Assembly: GCF_030269445.1 (NCBI RefSeq)
Contig: NZ_BSTJ01000001.1
Location: 1,265,898 to 1,329,897, forward strand
Direction of reading: 5' to 3'
Source: Actinoallomurus iriomotensis
Lineage (GTDB): Bacteria; Actinomycetota; Actinomycetes; Streptosporangiales; Streptosporangiaceae
DNA: 64,000 bases
This document shows, in pieces, positions 8,474-16,640 of this stretch. Positions within the stretch are counted from its first letter, which is position 1; each line of letters opens with the position of its first letter. The position numbers and the translations under genes were made by a program. The notes under the pieces are model-generated. The model saw nothing but the letters and a program-made list of their open reading frames with translations, searched no databases and was not told where the DNA came from.

Positions 8474-9145
8474 ATGAACGAGAAACTCGCCCGCAAGTTC
8501 ACTGGATTCTCCTGCCTCACCGCCGCCGTGGCGTTCATCGTCGAAGTGCCGCTCTACTTCGTCTACGACGACGCGCCGCCGGACTGGAACGTTCTGGCCC
8601 GCCTCCTGATCGGCATTCTCGCCCTCGGCGCCCTCCTGCTCTTCGTCACCGGCTTCCGTGAACTGATCAAGTCGGTCAGCCCCCAGCACGAGTGGATCGG
8701 CGGGATCGCCTCCGCGGCCGGGCTCGCGTACGTGGTGGTCACCCTGATCTCCAGCGGCCTGGAGGCCGGCTCCGTCATCGCGACGGACCACCCGATCGAC
8801 CCGACCATCACCGTCAGCGGCACCTACATCCTGTACGGCTCGATCGGGCGCATGCTGCTCGGCATCTTCCTCGCCGCCCTCGGGTACGCGATCGGCCGTA
8901 CGCGGGCGCTCCCTCGCTGGACCGGCCGCTCGGCGTACGTCCTCGCGGCGATCAACTTCGCCTTCATCCCCTCGATGTTCTTCGGCAACAAGCCCTCGTT
9001 CTTCTACGCCGCCAACGGCTGGGGCACGACCGCCTCCATAGGCGCGATCCTCAGCTACTGGCTGCTCGCGATGAGCGTCAGCACGCTCCGCAGCGCCCGC
9101 CGGGCCCCGCTCACCGCCCCGGTCGCGGCGATGCGGACCCGGTAA
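8474..9145 (+). CDS. Integral membrane protein of unknown function
   Basis: The protein has 223 residues and about six hydrophobic segments, for example FTGFSCLTAAVAFIVEVPLY, LIGILALGALLLFVTGF, ASAAGLAYVVVTLISSG, MLLGIFLAALGYAIG and IGAILSYWLLAMSV. The layout resembles DUF4386-like actinobacterial membrane proteins, but I do not recognise the family with certainty. ATG 8474 follows a purine-rich stretch (GGAAAGGCCCCAGCCGCA). It stands alone between a terminator hairpin and the rtcB gene. Confidence 0.7.
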   Translation: MNEKLARKFTGFSCLTAAVAFIVEVPLYFVYDDAPPDWNVLARLLIGILALGALLLFVTGFRELIKSVSPQHEWIGGIASAAGLAYVVVTLISSGLEAGSVIATDHPIDPTITVSGTYILYGSIGRMLLGIFLAALGYAIGRTRALPRWTGRSAYVLAAINFAFIPSMFFGNKPSFFYAANGWGTTASIGAILSYWLLAMSVSTLRSARRAPLTAPVAAMRTR

Positions 9146-9306
9146 CCGAGAGAACCGACGAAATCCCGTTGCGGCCGCCCCGGCCCGGCGGGATATCGTC
9201 ATTTCACCTCGCGGCTGCTGAACCCGGGGAATACCGGCGATCCGCCGCGCACCGAAAACGCGGCGCATTTCTTCATGCCCTCATCCGCAGCCGTCAGGAA
9301 GGCCTC

Positions 9307-10800
9307 ATGCCCAGCTCTCCCACGCAGGATCCACGACTCGTCCGCGTCGACGACGACTGGCTGCGCCTGCCCAACCCCTGGCACGTCCCGGTCGACATCT
9401 GCGCCGCCGAGGACGTGCCGATCGAATCCAGCGCCATCGACGAGATCCTCACCGTCCTCCAGACCGCCGGCACCCTCGAACGACTCGGCGGGGACGCCGC
9501 GATCACCCGGGTGGTCCTCACCCCCGACCTCCACAAGGGCGCCGGCATCCCGATCGGCACGGTCCTGCGCACCCGCGGCGCGCTGATCCCCCAGGCCGTC
9601 GGCAACGACATCAACTGCGGCATGCGCGTGGAGACGACCTCGCTGACCGCCGACGACGTACGCCCCCGGCTCGACGCGCTCGAACGCCGCCTGCGCCACC
9701 TGTTCTTCGAGGGCGGCCGCCGCATCGCCCTGACCGCCGCGCAGCGCGAGGGCCTGCTCCGCGACGGCCTGCCCGGCCTCCTCGACGCCGGTCCGCCGCC
9801 GAACGACGGCGTCTGGGCCGCGCTGCGCGAGGACGAGAGGCACGACCGTATCCACCGCGCCCGCTACCCCACCACGACCGCGGAGCCGTTCCGCGACTGG
9901 ATCACGAGCGCGGGCGGGACGAGCTACGACAGCATCATCGGCAGCGTCGGCGGCGGCAACCACTTCGCCGAGCTGCAGTACGTCGCCGCCGTCCACGACC
10001 GGCAGGCCGCGTACGCCTGGGGCTTCGAGCTCGGCCAAGTCGTCTCGATGGTGCACAGCGGCTCGCTGTCCCTCGGCCACCAGGCGAACGCCGACGGCAT
10101 GGACCAGGCCCGCGCCGCATGGCCGCAGGAGCTCCCCGTGCCCGACAACAAGATCATCCCGATGTCGCTCGACGAGCGCTCCGCGACGCGGCGCGGGCGC
10201 TACCTCGACGCCCTCGGAAACGCGGCGAACTTCGCGGTCGGTAACCGGTTCTTCCTGTCCCTCATGCTGCGCACCGGGCTGGCCGCCGAGTGCGGCGATC
10301 TCACCGCCGACCTCGTGTACGACGCGCCGCACAACCTGCTCTGGCAGGACGGCGACACCGTCACCCACCGCAAGGGCGCCACCCCGGCCGGGGGCTACGA
10401 GGAGACGGCCGGCGGCCCGTACGCGCTGTGGGGCGAACCCGTCATCGTGCCGGGCTCGATGGGCGCGGCGAGCTACATCCTGCGCGGGCACGGCAACCCG
10501 CGGTCGCTGGCGAGCGCCTGCCACGGCGCGGGCCGCCGGGTGCCGCGCGGCGCCGCCTCACGGTCGAACGACAAGGAGCTCGACGCGTTCCTGCGGGAGT
10601 TCCGCGTGGTCACGCCGCTGGACCACCGCGACCCGAAGGTCACCCACCGCGCCGACGTCCTGGCCGCCTGGCGCCGTGACCTCAAGCAGGAGGCGCCCTG
10701 GGTCTACAAGGACATCGGCCCGGTCGTCTCCAGCCTGCGCCACGCGGGCGTCGCCGACCCGGTCGTCGAACTCCGCCCCCTGCTGACCGTCAAGGGGTGA
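9307..10800 (+). CDS. rtcB: RtcB-family RNA ligase
   Basis: RtcB ligates 2',3'-cyclic phosphate or 3'-phosphate RNA ends to 5'-OH ends using Mn2+ and GTP. The 497-residue protein carries the expected blocks: PDLHKGAGIPIG, QAVGNDINCGMR, GSVGGGNHFAELQ, VHSGSLSLGHQ, HRKGATPAGG, VPGSMGAAS and ACHGAGRRVPRGAA. The last contains the histidine that is guanylylated in the family. The start is ATG 9307; the frame is open much further upstream but that part overlaps the membrane protein gene. There is no archease, RtcA or RtcR beside it, so its RNA target is unknown. Solitary actinobacterial copies may serve RNA repair. Confidence 0.93.
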   Translation: MPSSPTQDPRLVRVDDDWLRLPNPWHVPVDICAAEDVPIESSAIDEILTVLQTAGTLERLGGDAAITRVVLTPDLHKGAGIPIGTVLRTRGALIPQAVGNDINCGMRVETTSLTADDVRPRLDALERRLRHLFFEGGRRIALTAAQREGLLRDGLPGLLDAGPPPNDGVWAALREDERHDRIHRARYPTTTAEPFRDWITSAGGTSYDSIIGSVGGGNHFAELQYVAAVHDRQAAYAWGFELGQVVSMVHSGSLSLGHQANADGMDQARAAWPQELPVPDNKIIPMSLDERSATRRGRYLDALGNAANFAVGNRFFLSLMLRTGLAAECGDLTADLVYDAPHNLLWQDGDTVTHRKGATPAGGYEETAGGPYALWGEPVIVPGSMGAASYILRGHGNPRSLASACHGAGRRVPRGAASRSNDKELDAFLREFRVVTPLDHRDPKVTHRADVLAAWRRDLKQEAPWVYKDIGPVVSSLRHAGVADPVVELRPLLTVKG

Positions 10801-11235
10801 CACCGCGGGCGACCGCCCGCCCCCCATACGGGTGAGGGCTTTTTCCGTACGGGGGCCGGGCGGCGCTCCGCCGAAAATTTCGTCGGCTAATTGCCTCGCT
10901 CCGGCGAATCCCGAACGCGATGCCAAAACGTGATCTTGGTCGTGATCCGCTCCCGTCGCGGCACGCTCCGGCCGTCATCGCGCGGCCGCGCCCGCACTCG
11001 ACACTCGGGGGCGTTTTCGCAGGCCGGCCACGTGTTCCGCGGCGACGATCCACGCCTCCCGCCCTCGGCTCGCCGTCGGCGCGCCACGTACCCGCGCGCG
11101 GCGCGCGAACACGACCGTCGCCGTCGTGACTGAGGGTCCCTACATGGTTTCGGACCGTTTCATGCCGTAAGATTCCACCCTCCAAGCGCTAGATCCCGAC
11201 AATTAGGTATAAAACATGGCTATTCAAAGAGTGCG
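10801..11235. other. 435-bp intergenic region upstream of the importer operon
   Basis: After the rtcB stop there is a hairpin (10821-10855). The rest is GC-rich with no open frame that looks coding and no recognisable tRNA or riboswitch. Toward the end the composition becomes AT-richer (CGACAATTAGGTATAAAACATGG), suggesting the operon promoter lies at about 11170-11215. Confidence 0.5.
10821..10855. terminator. Hairpin after rtcB with one mismatch
   Basis: CCCCCATACGG (10821-10831) pairs with CCGTACGGGGG (10845-10855) with a single mismatch, around a 13-nt loop that includes a run of five T. A smaller GCGGGC/GCCCGC hairpin precedes it. It probably ends rtcB transcription. Confidence 0.65.
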
Positions 11236-11239
11236 ATGA
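11216..11239 (+). CDS. Seven-codon leader ORF coupled to the first permease gene
   Basis: ATG at 11216 opens a frame MAIQRVR ending in TGA at 11237-11239. That stop overlaps the permease ATG (11236) as ATGA. The permease lacks a good ribosome binding site of its own, and an AT-rich TAGGTATAAA lies 3-12 bases before the leader ATG. A leaderless or coupled initiation mechanism is possible. The peptide itself may have no function. Confidence 0.4.
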   Translation: MAIQRVR

Positions 11240-11892
11240 CGTTCACGGAGTACGTCCAGACGAGGTCGGACGAGCTCACGCGTGCGTTCGGACAGCACGC
11301 ACTCGTCGTGGCGCTGTCCATCGCCATCGCCACCGTGCTCGGTGTCGGCATCGGGGTGCTCACCTGGCGGCACCGGCGACTGAGCGGCTTCGCCATCGGT
11401 GTCTCCAGCGGGTTCCTCACGATCCCGTCGTTCGCGCTGCTCGGCCTGCTGATCCCGGTACTGGGCCTCGGTTGGTCACCGACCGTGTTCGCGCTCACCC
11501 TCTACTCGCTGCTGCCCATCATCCGGAACACGGTCGTGGGCCTGCGCGGCGTCGACTCGGCGGTCATCGAGGCAGGGCGCGGCATGGGGATGAGCTCCTT
11601 TCACGTCCTGTGGCGCCTTCAGCTCCCGCTCGCCTGGCCGCTGATCCTCAGCGGGATCCGCGTCGCCACACAGATGATCATCGGCATCACCGCGATCGCG
11701 GCGTATGTGGCCGGTCCGGGGCTGGGCCAGCAGATCCTCGACGGGCTGGCCCGGCTGGGCTCGGCGAACTCGCTGAACGAGGCGCTGGCCGGAACGCTGG
11801 GCGTCGTGATCCTCGCCCTCCTCTGCGACCTGTTCTTCCTCATCGTCCGCCGTCTAACCAGTCCGAGGGGTCTTCGTGTTCGAGAACAGTGA
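11236..11892 (+). CDS. Quaternary-amine ABC importer, permease 1 (OpuCB/ProW type)
   Basis: This is a 218-residue inner-membrane protein with five or six hydrophobic helices. Its transport-domain loop reads GLRGVDSAVIEAGRGMGMSSFHVLWRLQLPLAWPLILSG, a form of the EAA-type coupling loop that touches the ATPase. The sequence matches OpuC/ProW permeases for glycine betaine, choline or carnitine. Its end overlaps the ATPase gene by 17 bases. The operon is permease, ATPase, permease, binding protein. Confidence 0.9.
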   Translation: MTFTEYVQTRSDELTRAFGQHALVVALSIAIATVLGVGIGVLTWRHRRLSGFAIGVSSGFLTIPSFALLGLLIPVLGLGWSPTVFALTLYSLLPIIRNTVVGLRGVDSAVIEAGRGMGMSSFHVLWRLQLPLAWPLILSGIRVATQMIIGITAIAAYVAGPGLGQQILDGLARLGSANSLNEALAGTLGVVILALLCDLFFLIVRRLTSPRGLRVREQ

Positions 11893-12880
11893 CGGTGGCG
11901 TCCGGATCGAGCTGCGCGAGCTCACCAAGCGCTATCCGGGACAGACCGCTCCCGCCGTGGACGCGGTCTCGCTCGACGTGCCGGCCGGGGAACTCGTCGT
12001 CTTCGTCGGCCCCTCCGGGTGCGGAAAGACGACCACGATGAAGATGATCAACCGGCTGATAGAGCCGACCTCCGGCGAGATCCGCATCGGCGACGAGGAC
12101 GTGCTGCGGATGCGCCCGGACGACCTGCGCCGCCACGTGGGTTACGTGATCCAGCAGATCGGGCTGTTCCCGCACCTGACCATCGCCCAGAACGTCGGCG
12201 TGGTGCCGAAACTGCTCGGCTGGTCGAAGGCCAAGATCAACGACCGGGTCGACGAGCTGCTCGGCCTGGTCGGGCTCGACGCGGCGGACTTCCGGTCGAG
12301 GTATCCACGTCAGCTGTCCGGCGGACAGCAACAGCGGGTCGGTGTGGCTCGCGCGCTCGCCGCGGACCCGCCGGTGATGCTGATGGACGAGCCGTTCGGC
12401 GCCACCGACCCGATCACCCGCGAACACCTGCAGAACGAGTTCCTGCGCCTGCAGCGCGAACTCCGCAAGACCATCATCTTCGTCACGCACGACTTCGAGG
12501 AGGCCATCAAGCTCGGGGACCGGATCGCCGTACTGCGGGAGGGGTCGCACATCGCCCAGTACGACCGGCCGGCGCGGATCCTGAGCGCTCCCGCGGACGA
12601 CTACGTCGCCGGTTTCATCGGCACGGCGGGGACGCTGAAGCGCCTGGCCCTGATCACCGTCGAGGAGGCCCGCACCGCCGGCGACGGCCCGGAGGGGACG
12701 GCCGGACTGCCGGAGGTCGAGGCGACGGCGACCCTGCGCGAAGCGCTGGACGCCATGGTCGCGCACGGGACCGAGGAGGTCGCCGCCGTCTCGGGGGACG
12801 TACGTCACCGCCTGACCTACCAGGACATCTGTCAAGCGATCAACAGTGAGAGCCGGGAGGTCGAGCCGAGTGGTGGCTGA
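11876..12880 (+). CDS. Quaternary-amine ABC importer, ATPase with CBS-like tail (OpuCA type)
   Basis: The start is GTG 11876, giving 334 residues. Walker A is GPSGCGKTT, the Q-loop region is GYVIQQIGLFPH, the signature is QLSGGQQQRVGVARAL and Walker B is VMLMDEPFGA. The switch histidine lies in FVTHD. After the ABC domain, residues of about 255-325 contain ATLREALDAMVAHGTEEVAAV and LTYQDI, consistent with a single CBS-like unit. CBS domains in OpuA/ProV sense ionic strength, so osmotic gating is plausible. The ATPase of the second importer (43349-44167) lacks this tail. Confidence 0.9.
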   Translation: MFENSDGGVRIELRELTKRYPGQTAPAVDAVSLDVPAGELVVFVGPSGCGKTTTMKMINRLIEPTSGEIRIGDEDVLRMRPDDLRRHVGYVIQQIGLFPHLTIAQNVGVVPKLLGWSKAKINDRVDELLGLVGLDAADFRSRYPRQLSGGQQQRVGVARALAADPPVMLMDEPFGATDPITREHLQNEFLRLQRELRKTIIFVTHDFEEAIKLGDRIAVLREGSHIAQYDRPARILSAPADDYVAGFIGTAGTLKRLALITVEEARTAGDGPEGTAGLPEVEATATLREALDAMVAHGTEEVAAVSGDVRHRLTYQDICQAINSESREVEPSGG

Positions 12881-13661
12881 CACGCTGCCCGTCACCGGCG
12901 GGGTCGGTGACACCGGGGCACCACGGCGCGGCCGGGCGCGCGTCCTGTTCCGGCACCTGGGGACGCCGATCGCGATCGCCGCCGCGCTCGGCGTGCTCTA
13001 CCTGTGGGTGCACGGGCTCAAGCTCGATTCGATCGAGCGGCGCACGCTGAACTACACGTACATGCACGACCGGGTGATCGAGCACTTCAAACTCACGCTG
13101 ATCGCCAGCGTGATCATCGTCGTCATCGCGATCCCTCTCGGCGTCGTCGTCTCGCGGCCGAGGGCCAGGTGGGTGAGCCCGGTCATCCTCGGCCTCTCCA
13201 ACCTGGGCCAGGCGATCCCCTCCATCGGCGTGCTGGTGCTCCTCACCATCAAGTTCGGAGTCGGGTTCAAGATCGCCATGATCGGCCTGGTCGCGTACGG
13301 CGTGCTGCCCGTGCTCCGCAACACGATGGTCGGCATCCAGCAGGTCGACCCCGCCCTGGTCGAGGCGGCACGCGGCATGGGCATGACGCGGCTGCAGGTA
13401 CTGCTCTCGGTGGAGCTGCGGCTGGCCGTGCCGGTGATCCTGGCCGGTCTGCGGACGGCACTGGTGCTCACCGTCGGCGTGGCCACGCTCGCCACCTTCG
13501 TCAACGCGGGCGGCCTCGGCGACATGATCGTCAACGGCATCAAACTGTCACGCCATCCGGTCCTGATCACTGGAGGCGTTCTCACCTGCTGCATCGCGTT
13601 CCTGGTCGACTGGCTCGGCAGCCTCGCCGAGGACGTACTACGACCTCGCGGTCTCTCCTGA
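12870..13661 (+). CDS. Quaternary-amine ABC importer, permease 2
   Basis: GTG 12870 is preferred because GGGAGG lies 9 bases upstream; GTG 12846 would give 8 more residues and a longer overlap. The 263-residue protein has a hydrophilic N-terminus, a first helix (PIAIAAALGVLYLWVHG) and an OpuC-type permease domain. The coupling loop reads VDPALVEAARGMGMTRLQVLL. It overlaps the ATPase gene by 11 bases. Two separate permeases imply a heterodimeric channel, as in OpuC. Confidence 0.88.
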   Translation: MVADTLPVTGGVGDTGAPRRGRARVLFRHLGTPIAIAAALGVLYLWVHGLKLDSIERRTLNYTYMHDRVIEHFKLTLIASVIIVVIAIPLGVVVSRPRARWVSPVILGLSNLGQAIPSIGVLVLLTIKFGVGFKIAMIGLVAYGVLPVLRNTMVGIQQVDPALVEAARGMGMTRLQVLLSVELRLAVPVILAGLRTALVLTVGVATLATFVNAGGLGDMIVNGIKLSRHPVLITGGVLTCCIAFLVDWLGSLAEDVLRPRGLS

Positions 13662-13724
13662 CCGCTTCCTCCCGACCACGCCCCGACCGATCGCCATGAC
13701 CGGCCGGGAGAGAGAAAGGTTCAC

Positions 13725-14678
13725 ATGCGTCTTCGCGCCATCGGAGCGACTTTCGGAGTGCTCACTCTTGCGGCCTCGCTCGCGGCCTGCGGCGGATCGA
13801 AGTCCGAGGTCGAGCAGGGAAGCGCCGGCCAGGAGCTCAAGGGGGCGTCGCTGCGGGTCGGCTCCAAGGAGTTCACCGAACAGCTCGTGCTCGGGCAGAT
13901 GACCCTGCAGCTGCTGCGCGCGCACGGCGCGAGCGTCACCGACAAGACCAACATCCAGGGTTCGACCAACACCCGTAACGCCCTGACCTCGGGCCTCGTC
14001 GACCTGTACTGGGACTACACCGGGACCGGCTGGATCACCTATCTCAAGCACGCCAAGCCGATCGCCGACCCCACCGAGCAGTACCAGGCGGTGGCCAAGG
14101 AGGACCTGGCCAAGAACAAGATCGTCTGGGAGCCGCCCGCTCCGCTGAACAACACGTACGCGTTCGCGATCCGGCAGGCGGAGGGGCAGCAGCTCGGCGT
14201 GAAGACCATGTCCGACCTGGCGAACCTGCTCAAGACCAAGCCCGCCGAGGCGACGTTCTGTATCGAGAGCGAGTTCTCCACCCGTGACGACGGCTGGCCC
14301 GGCCTGAAGAAGGCGTACGGGATGAACGTGCCGGCGGGGAACGTCAAACAGCTCGACACCGGGGTCATCTACACCGAGACCGCCAAGGGCTCGACCTGCA
14401 ACTTCGGTGAGGTCTTCACCACCGACGGCCGCATCCCCGCCAAGCACCTGCAGGTCCTGGAGGACGACAAGCACTTCTTCCCCGTCTACAACGCGTCGCT
14501 CACCCTGCGCCAGCAGATCGCCGACAAGTACCCGCAGATCCAGAAGATCTTCGCACCGGTGGCGCAGAAGCTGACCAACGACACCATGAGCCGGCTCAAC
14601 GCGAAGGTCGACGTGGACGGCTACGAGCCGAAGCAGGTCGCCCACGACTGGCTCACGCAGCAGGGCTTCATCAAGTAG
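13725..14678 (+). CDS. Quaternary-amine ABC importer, substrate-binding lipoprotein (OpuCC type)
   Basis: A signal peptide with lipobox LAAC places the lipidated Cys at residue 22. The mature protein has the OpuAC fold motifs LRVGSKEFTEQLVLGQM, GSTNTRNALTSG and YWDYTGTGW, typical of the choline/carnitine/betaine-binding subtype. The 317-residue length is usual. A GAGAGAAAGG ribosome binding site precedes ATG 13725. It differs clearly from the other betaine-binding protein (41018-41947), so the two systems probably have different ligands. Confidence 0.9.
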   Translation: MRLRAIGATFGVLTLAASLAACGGSKSEVEQGSAGQELKGASLRVGSKEFTEQLVLGQMTLQLLRAHGASVTDKTNIQGSTNTRNALTSGLVDLYWDYTGTGWITYLKHAKPIADPTEQYQAVAKEDLAKNKIVWEPPAPLNNTYAFAIRQAEGQQLGVKTMSDLANLLKTKPAEATFCIESEFSTRDDGWPGLKKAYGMNVPAGNVKQLDTGVIYTETAKGSTCNFGEVFTTDGRIPAKHLQVLEDDKHFFPVYNASLTLRQQIADKYPQIQKIFAPVAQKLTNDTMSRLNAKVDVDGYEPKQVAHDWLTQQGFIK

Positions 14679-14682
14679 GCGG

Positions 14683-15327
14683 TCAGAGGAGGCCGGCGTC
14701 GCGGACCTTCATGGCGACGTGGACGCGGTTGTCGGTCTGGAGTTTGGCGAAGATCCGGGTGATGTTGGCCTTGACGGTGGCGACGCTCATGTAGAGGCTC
14801 TGGGCGATCTCGGCGTTGGAGCTGCCGCGGGCCACCTCGACGGCGACCTCGCGCTCCCGGTCGGTGAGCCTGGCCAGTTCGCGTCGCGCGTGCGTACGCG
14901 GGAGATCGTGCCGCGTGGCGGCCGCGATCAGCTGGCGGGTGACGCTCGGCGAGAGCGCGGGCTCGCCGTTGGCCACGTTACGGACCGCCTCGACCATCTT
15001 GGGGGGCGAGGTGTCCTTCAGCAGGAAGCCCGCGGCGCCCAGCTCCAGGGCCCGCAGCACCATGTCGTCCGCGTCGAACGTGGTGAGCACGAGGATCCGG
15101 GGCGGAGCCGGGCGCGTCACCAGGAGCTCGGTGGTGGCCAGGCCGTCCTGGACGGGCATCCGGATGTCCATCAGCACGAGGTCGGGCTTGAGATCGTCGA
15201 TCACGTGCACGGCCTCCCGGCCGTCGCCGGCCTCGCCGACGATCTCCAGGTCGGGCTCGCCGCCCAGGATGAGGCGCAGCCCGGTCCGCACCATCGGGTC
15301 GTCATCCACGATCACCAGTCGGATCAC
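14683..15327 (-). CDS. NarL/LuxR-type response regulator
   Basis: GTG 15327 overlaps the kinase stop as GTGA, giving 214 residues. The receiver domain shows the acidic cluster VDDDP, the phospho-acceptor region LVLMDIRMPVQDG, a conserved T in LTTFD and K in FLLKDTSP. The C-terminal LuxR helix-turn-helix is LTDREREVAVEVARGSSNAEIA and VATVKANITRIF. With the preceding kinase it forms a two-component pair, divergent from an ABC exporter that it probably controls. Confidence 0.93.
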   Translation of the reverse strand: MIRLVIVDDDPMVRTGLRLILGGEPDLEIVGEAGDGREAVHVIDDLKPDLVLMDIRMPVQDGLATTELLVTRPAPPRILVLTTFDADDMVLRALELGAAGFLLKDTSPPKMVEAVRNVANGEPALSPSVTRQLIAAATRHDLPRTHARRELARLTDREREVAVEVARGSSNAEIAQSLYMSVATVKANITRIFAKLQTDNRVHVAMKVRDAGLL

Positions 15328-16478
15328 GAGCTCGGATTCTCCCAGGGCAGGCGGGCATCGAGAACGAACCGTCCGTTCCGGAAGGCGTGGTCGAGGGTAC
15401 CGCCCGCCATGCGGGTCCGCTCGGCCAGGCCGACCAGGCCCAGCCGCCCGCCCGGTCCGGGGGACGCTCCGGACGCCGGGTTGCTCACCCGGATCCGCAG
15501 GCCCTCGCCGGGCCGTCCGTCGAGCTCGGCGGTCACCCGGCTGCCCGGTGCGTGTTTGCGCGCGTTGGTGAGGGCCTCCTGGAGGATCCGGTAGGCGTGC
15601 CGGCCGGTCTGTTCGGGGAGCAGGTCCCGGTCGGCGATGGCGTCGGCCACCTCGACCCGCTGGCCGGCGGCGCGTACCTCGTCGAACAGGACGCTCAGAT
15701 GGGCCAGGGTCGGCTGCGGAGCCGCGACGGCGCCATCGGACCGGAGAGTCCCGAGCACGGTGCGCAGCTCGTTCAGCGACAGGTGCGCGTTCTCCTGGAT
15801 CGCCTGCGCGGCACCGCGGATCTCCTCGGCGGTGAGATCGGTCCGATACGCGAGGCCGCCGGCGAGCATCGACAGCAGCGAGAGCCGGTGCGCGAGGATG
15901 TCGTGCATCTCCTGCGCGATCTTGGCGCGTTCCGCCAGTCTCGCCTGCTCGATCCGGGCCAGCTGCTCGCGTTCGGCGGTCGCCTCCGCCTCGCGGCGTG
16001 AGGCCGCCAGGTCGCGGCGTCCGCGCAGATAGAGGCCGAAGACGGTGAGTCCGCCGAGGATGGCGGTGCCGGTCGTCAGGGAGACGACGGTCGCCTGGCC
16101 GACGCCGAACCGGACCGAACGCGCCACCAGGCACAGCCAGGACACGATCGCGACGGGCACGATCTCACGCCGGCGCCGATGGGTGCACAAGGACACGTAG
16201 GCCACCTGTGCCGGGCCGGTCGCGATGTCGGAATAGCCGGTGAGCAGTGCGGTGGCCAGCGCGATCTGCCAGGGTCGGCGTCGTCGCCGGCGCATCAGGA
16301 CCAGCCCGATCAGGCCCAGCGTCAGGTCGACCAGTGCCGGACCGAGCCGGTCGTGCCGGCGGGACACGGTCGCGGCCCAGGTGCTCGCGTAGAACGCCAT
16401 CGGAAGGGCGGCGCACAGGTAGCGCAGCGCGACGCCCTCGCGATCGAGGGGCGGCTGGTTCTGCGAGCGGTCCTCCAC
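15324..16478 (-). CDS. Sensor histidine kinase, HisKA_3 type
   Basis: Membrane helices fill the first half (for example LVDLTLGLIGLVLM and TAILGGLTVFGLYLRG). A coiled coil (RREAEATAEREQLARIEQ) follows, then the HisKA_3 phospho-acceptor motif EMHDILAHRLSLLSM. The HATPase_c domain contains QEALTNARKHAPGS and GRLGLVGLAERTRMAGG. I chose GTG 16478, about 384 residues, because direct repeats that look regulatory occupy 16523-16554. An ATG at 16535 is possible, and neither has a strong ribosome binding site. The signal is unknown. Confidence 0.9.
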   Translation of the reverse strand: MEDRSQNQPPLDREGVALRYLCAALPMAFYASTWAATVSRRHDRLGPALVDLTLGLIGLVLMRRRRRRPWQIALATALLTGYSDIATGPAQVAYVSLCTHRRRREIVPVAIVSWLCLVARSVRFGVGQATVVSLTTGTAILGGLTVFGLYLRGRRDLAASRREAEATAEREQLARIEQARLAERAKIAQEMHDILAHRLSLLSMLAGGLAYRTDLTAEEIRGAAQAIQENAHLSLNELRTVLGTLRSDGAVAAPQPTLAHLSVLFDEVRAAGQRVEVADAIADRDLLPEQTGRHAYRILQEALTNARKHAPGSRVTAELDGRPGEGLRIRVSNPASGASPGPGGRLGLVGLAERTRMAGGTLDHAFRNGRFVLDARLPWENPSS

Positions 16479-16522
16479 AGCCCGCAAGCCTAGGGACGCC
16501 CCCGCCGGCCGCGTTAGCGACC

Positions 16523-16554
16523 CAGGTCGATCCATGGCCGACGCAGGTCCATCC
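16523..16554. promoter_or_regulatory. Two 11-bp direct repeats spaced 21 bp, upstream of divergent genes
   Basis: CAGGTCGATCC at 16523-16533 and CAGGTCCATCC at 16544-16554 differ by one base and start 21 bp apart, two helical turns. They lie between the kinase and ABC exporter starts. They could be sites for the adjacent NarL-type regulator; this is inference. Confidence 0.45.
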
Positions 16555-16640
16555 GGGCGAGCGGTGAGCCGGGACCCGCGTCCGGCCGCGCTCGACCCGA
16601 GGCCGATGATCTGCCGGATCGCCTCCGGTGGACTGAACAC

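Noticed and set aside
8692-9306. A 205-codon N-terminal extension of RtcB reading through the membrane protein gene.
   Set aside because: The conserved RtcB sequence starts near ATG 9307, and the upstream part is an out-of-frame copy of the membrane protein gene.
15328-16134. An N-terminal extension of the response regulator overlapping the kinase gene.
   Set aside because: The receiver domain begins at GTG 15327, which overlaps the kinase stop; the extension is a shadow of the kinase reading frame.
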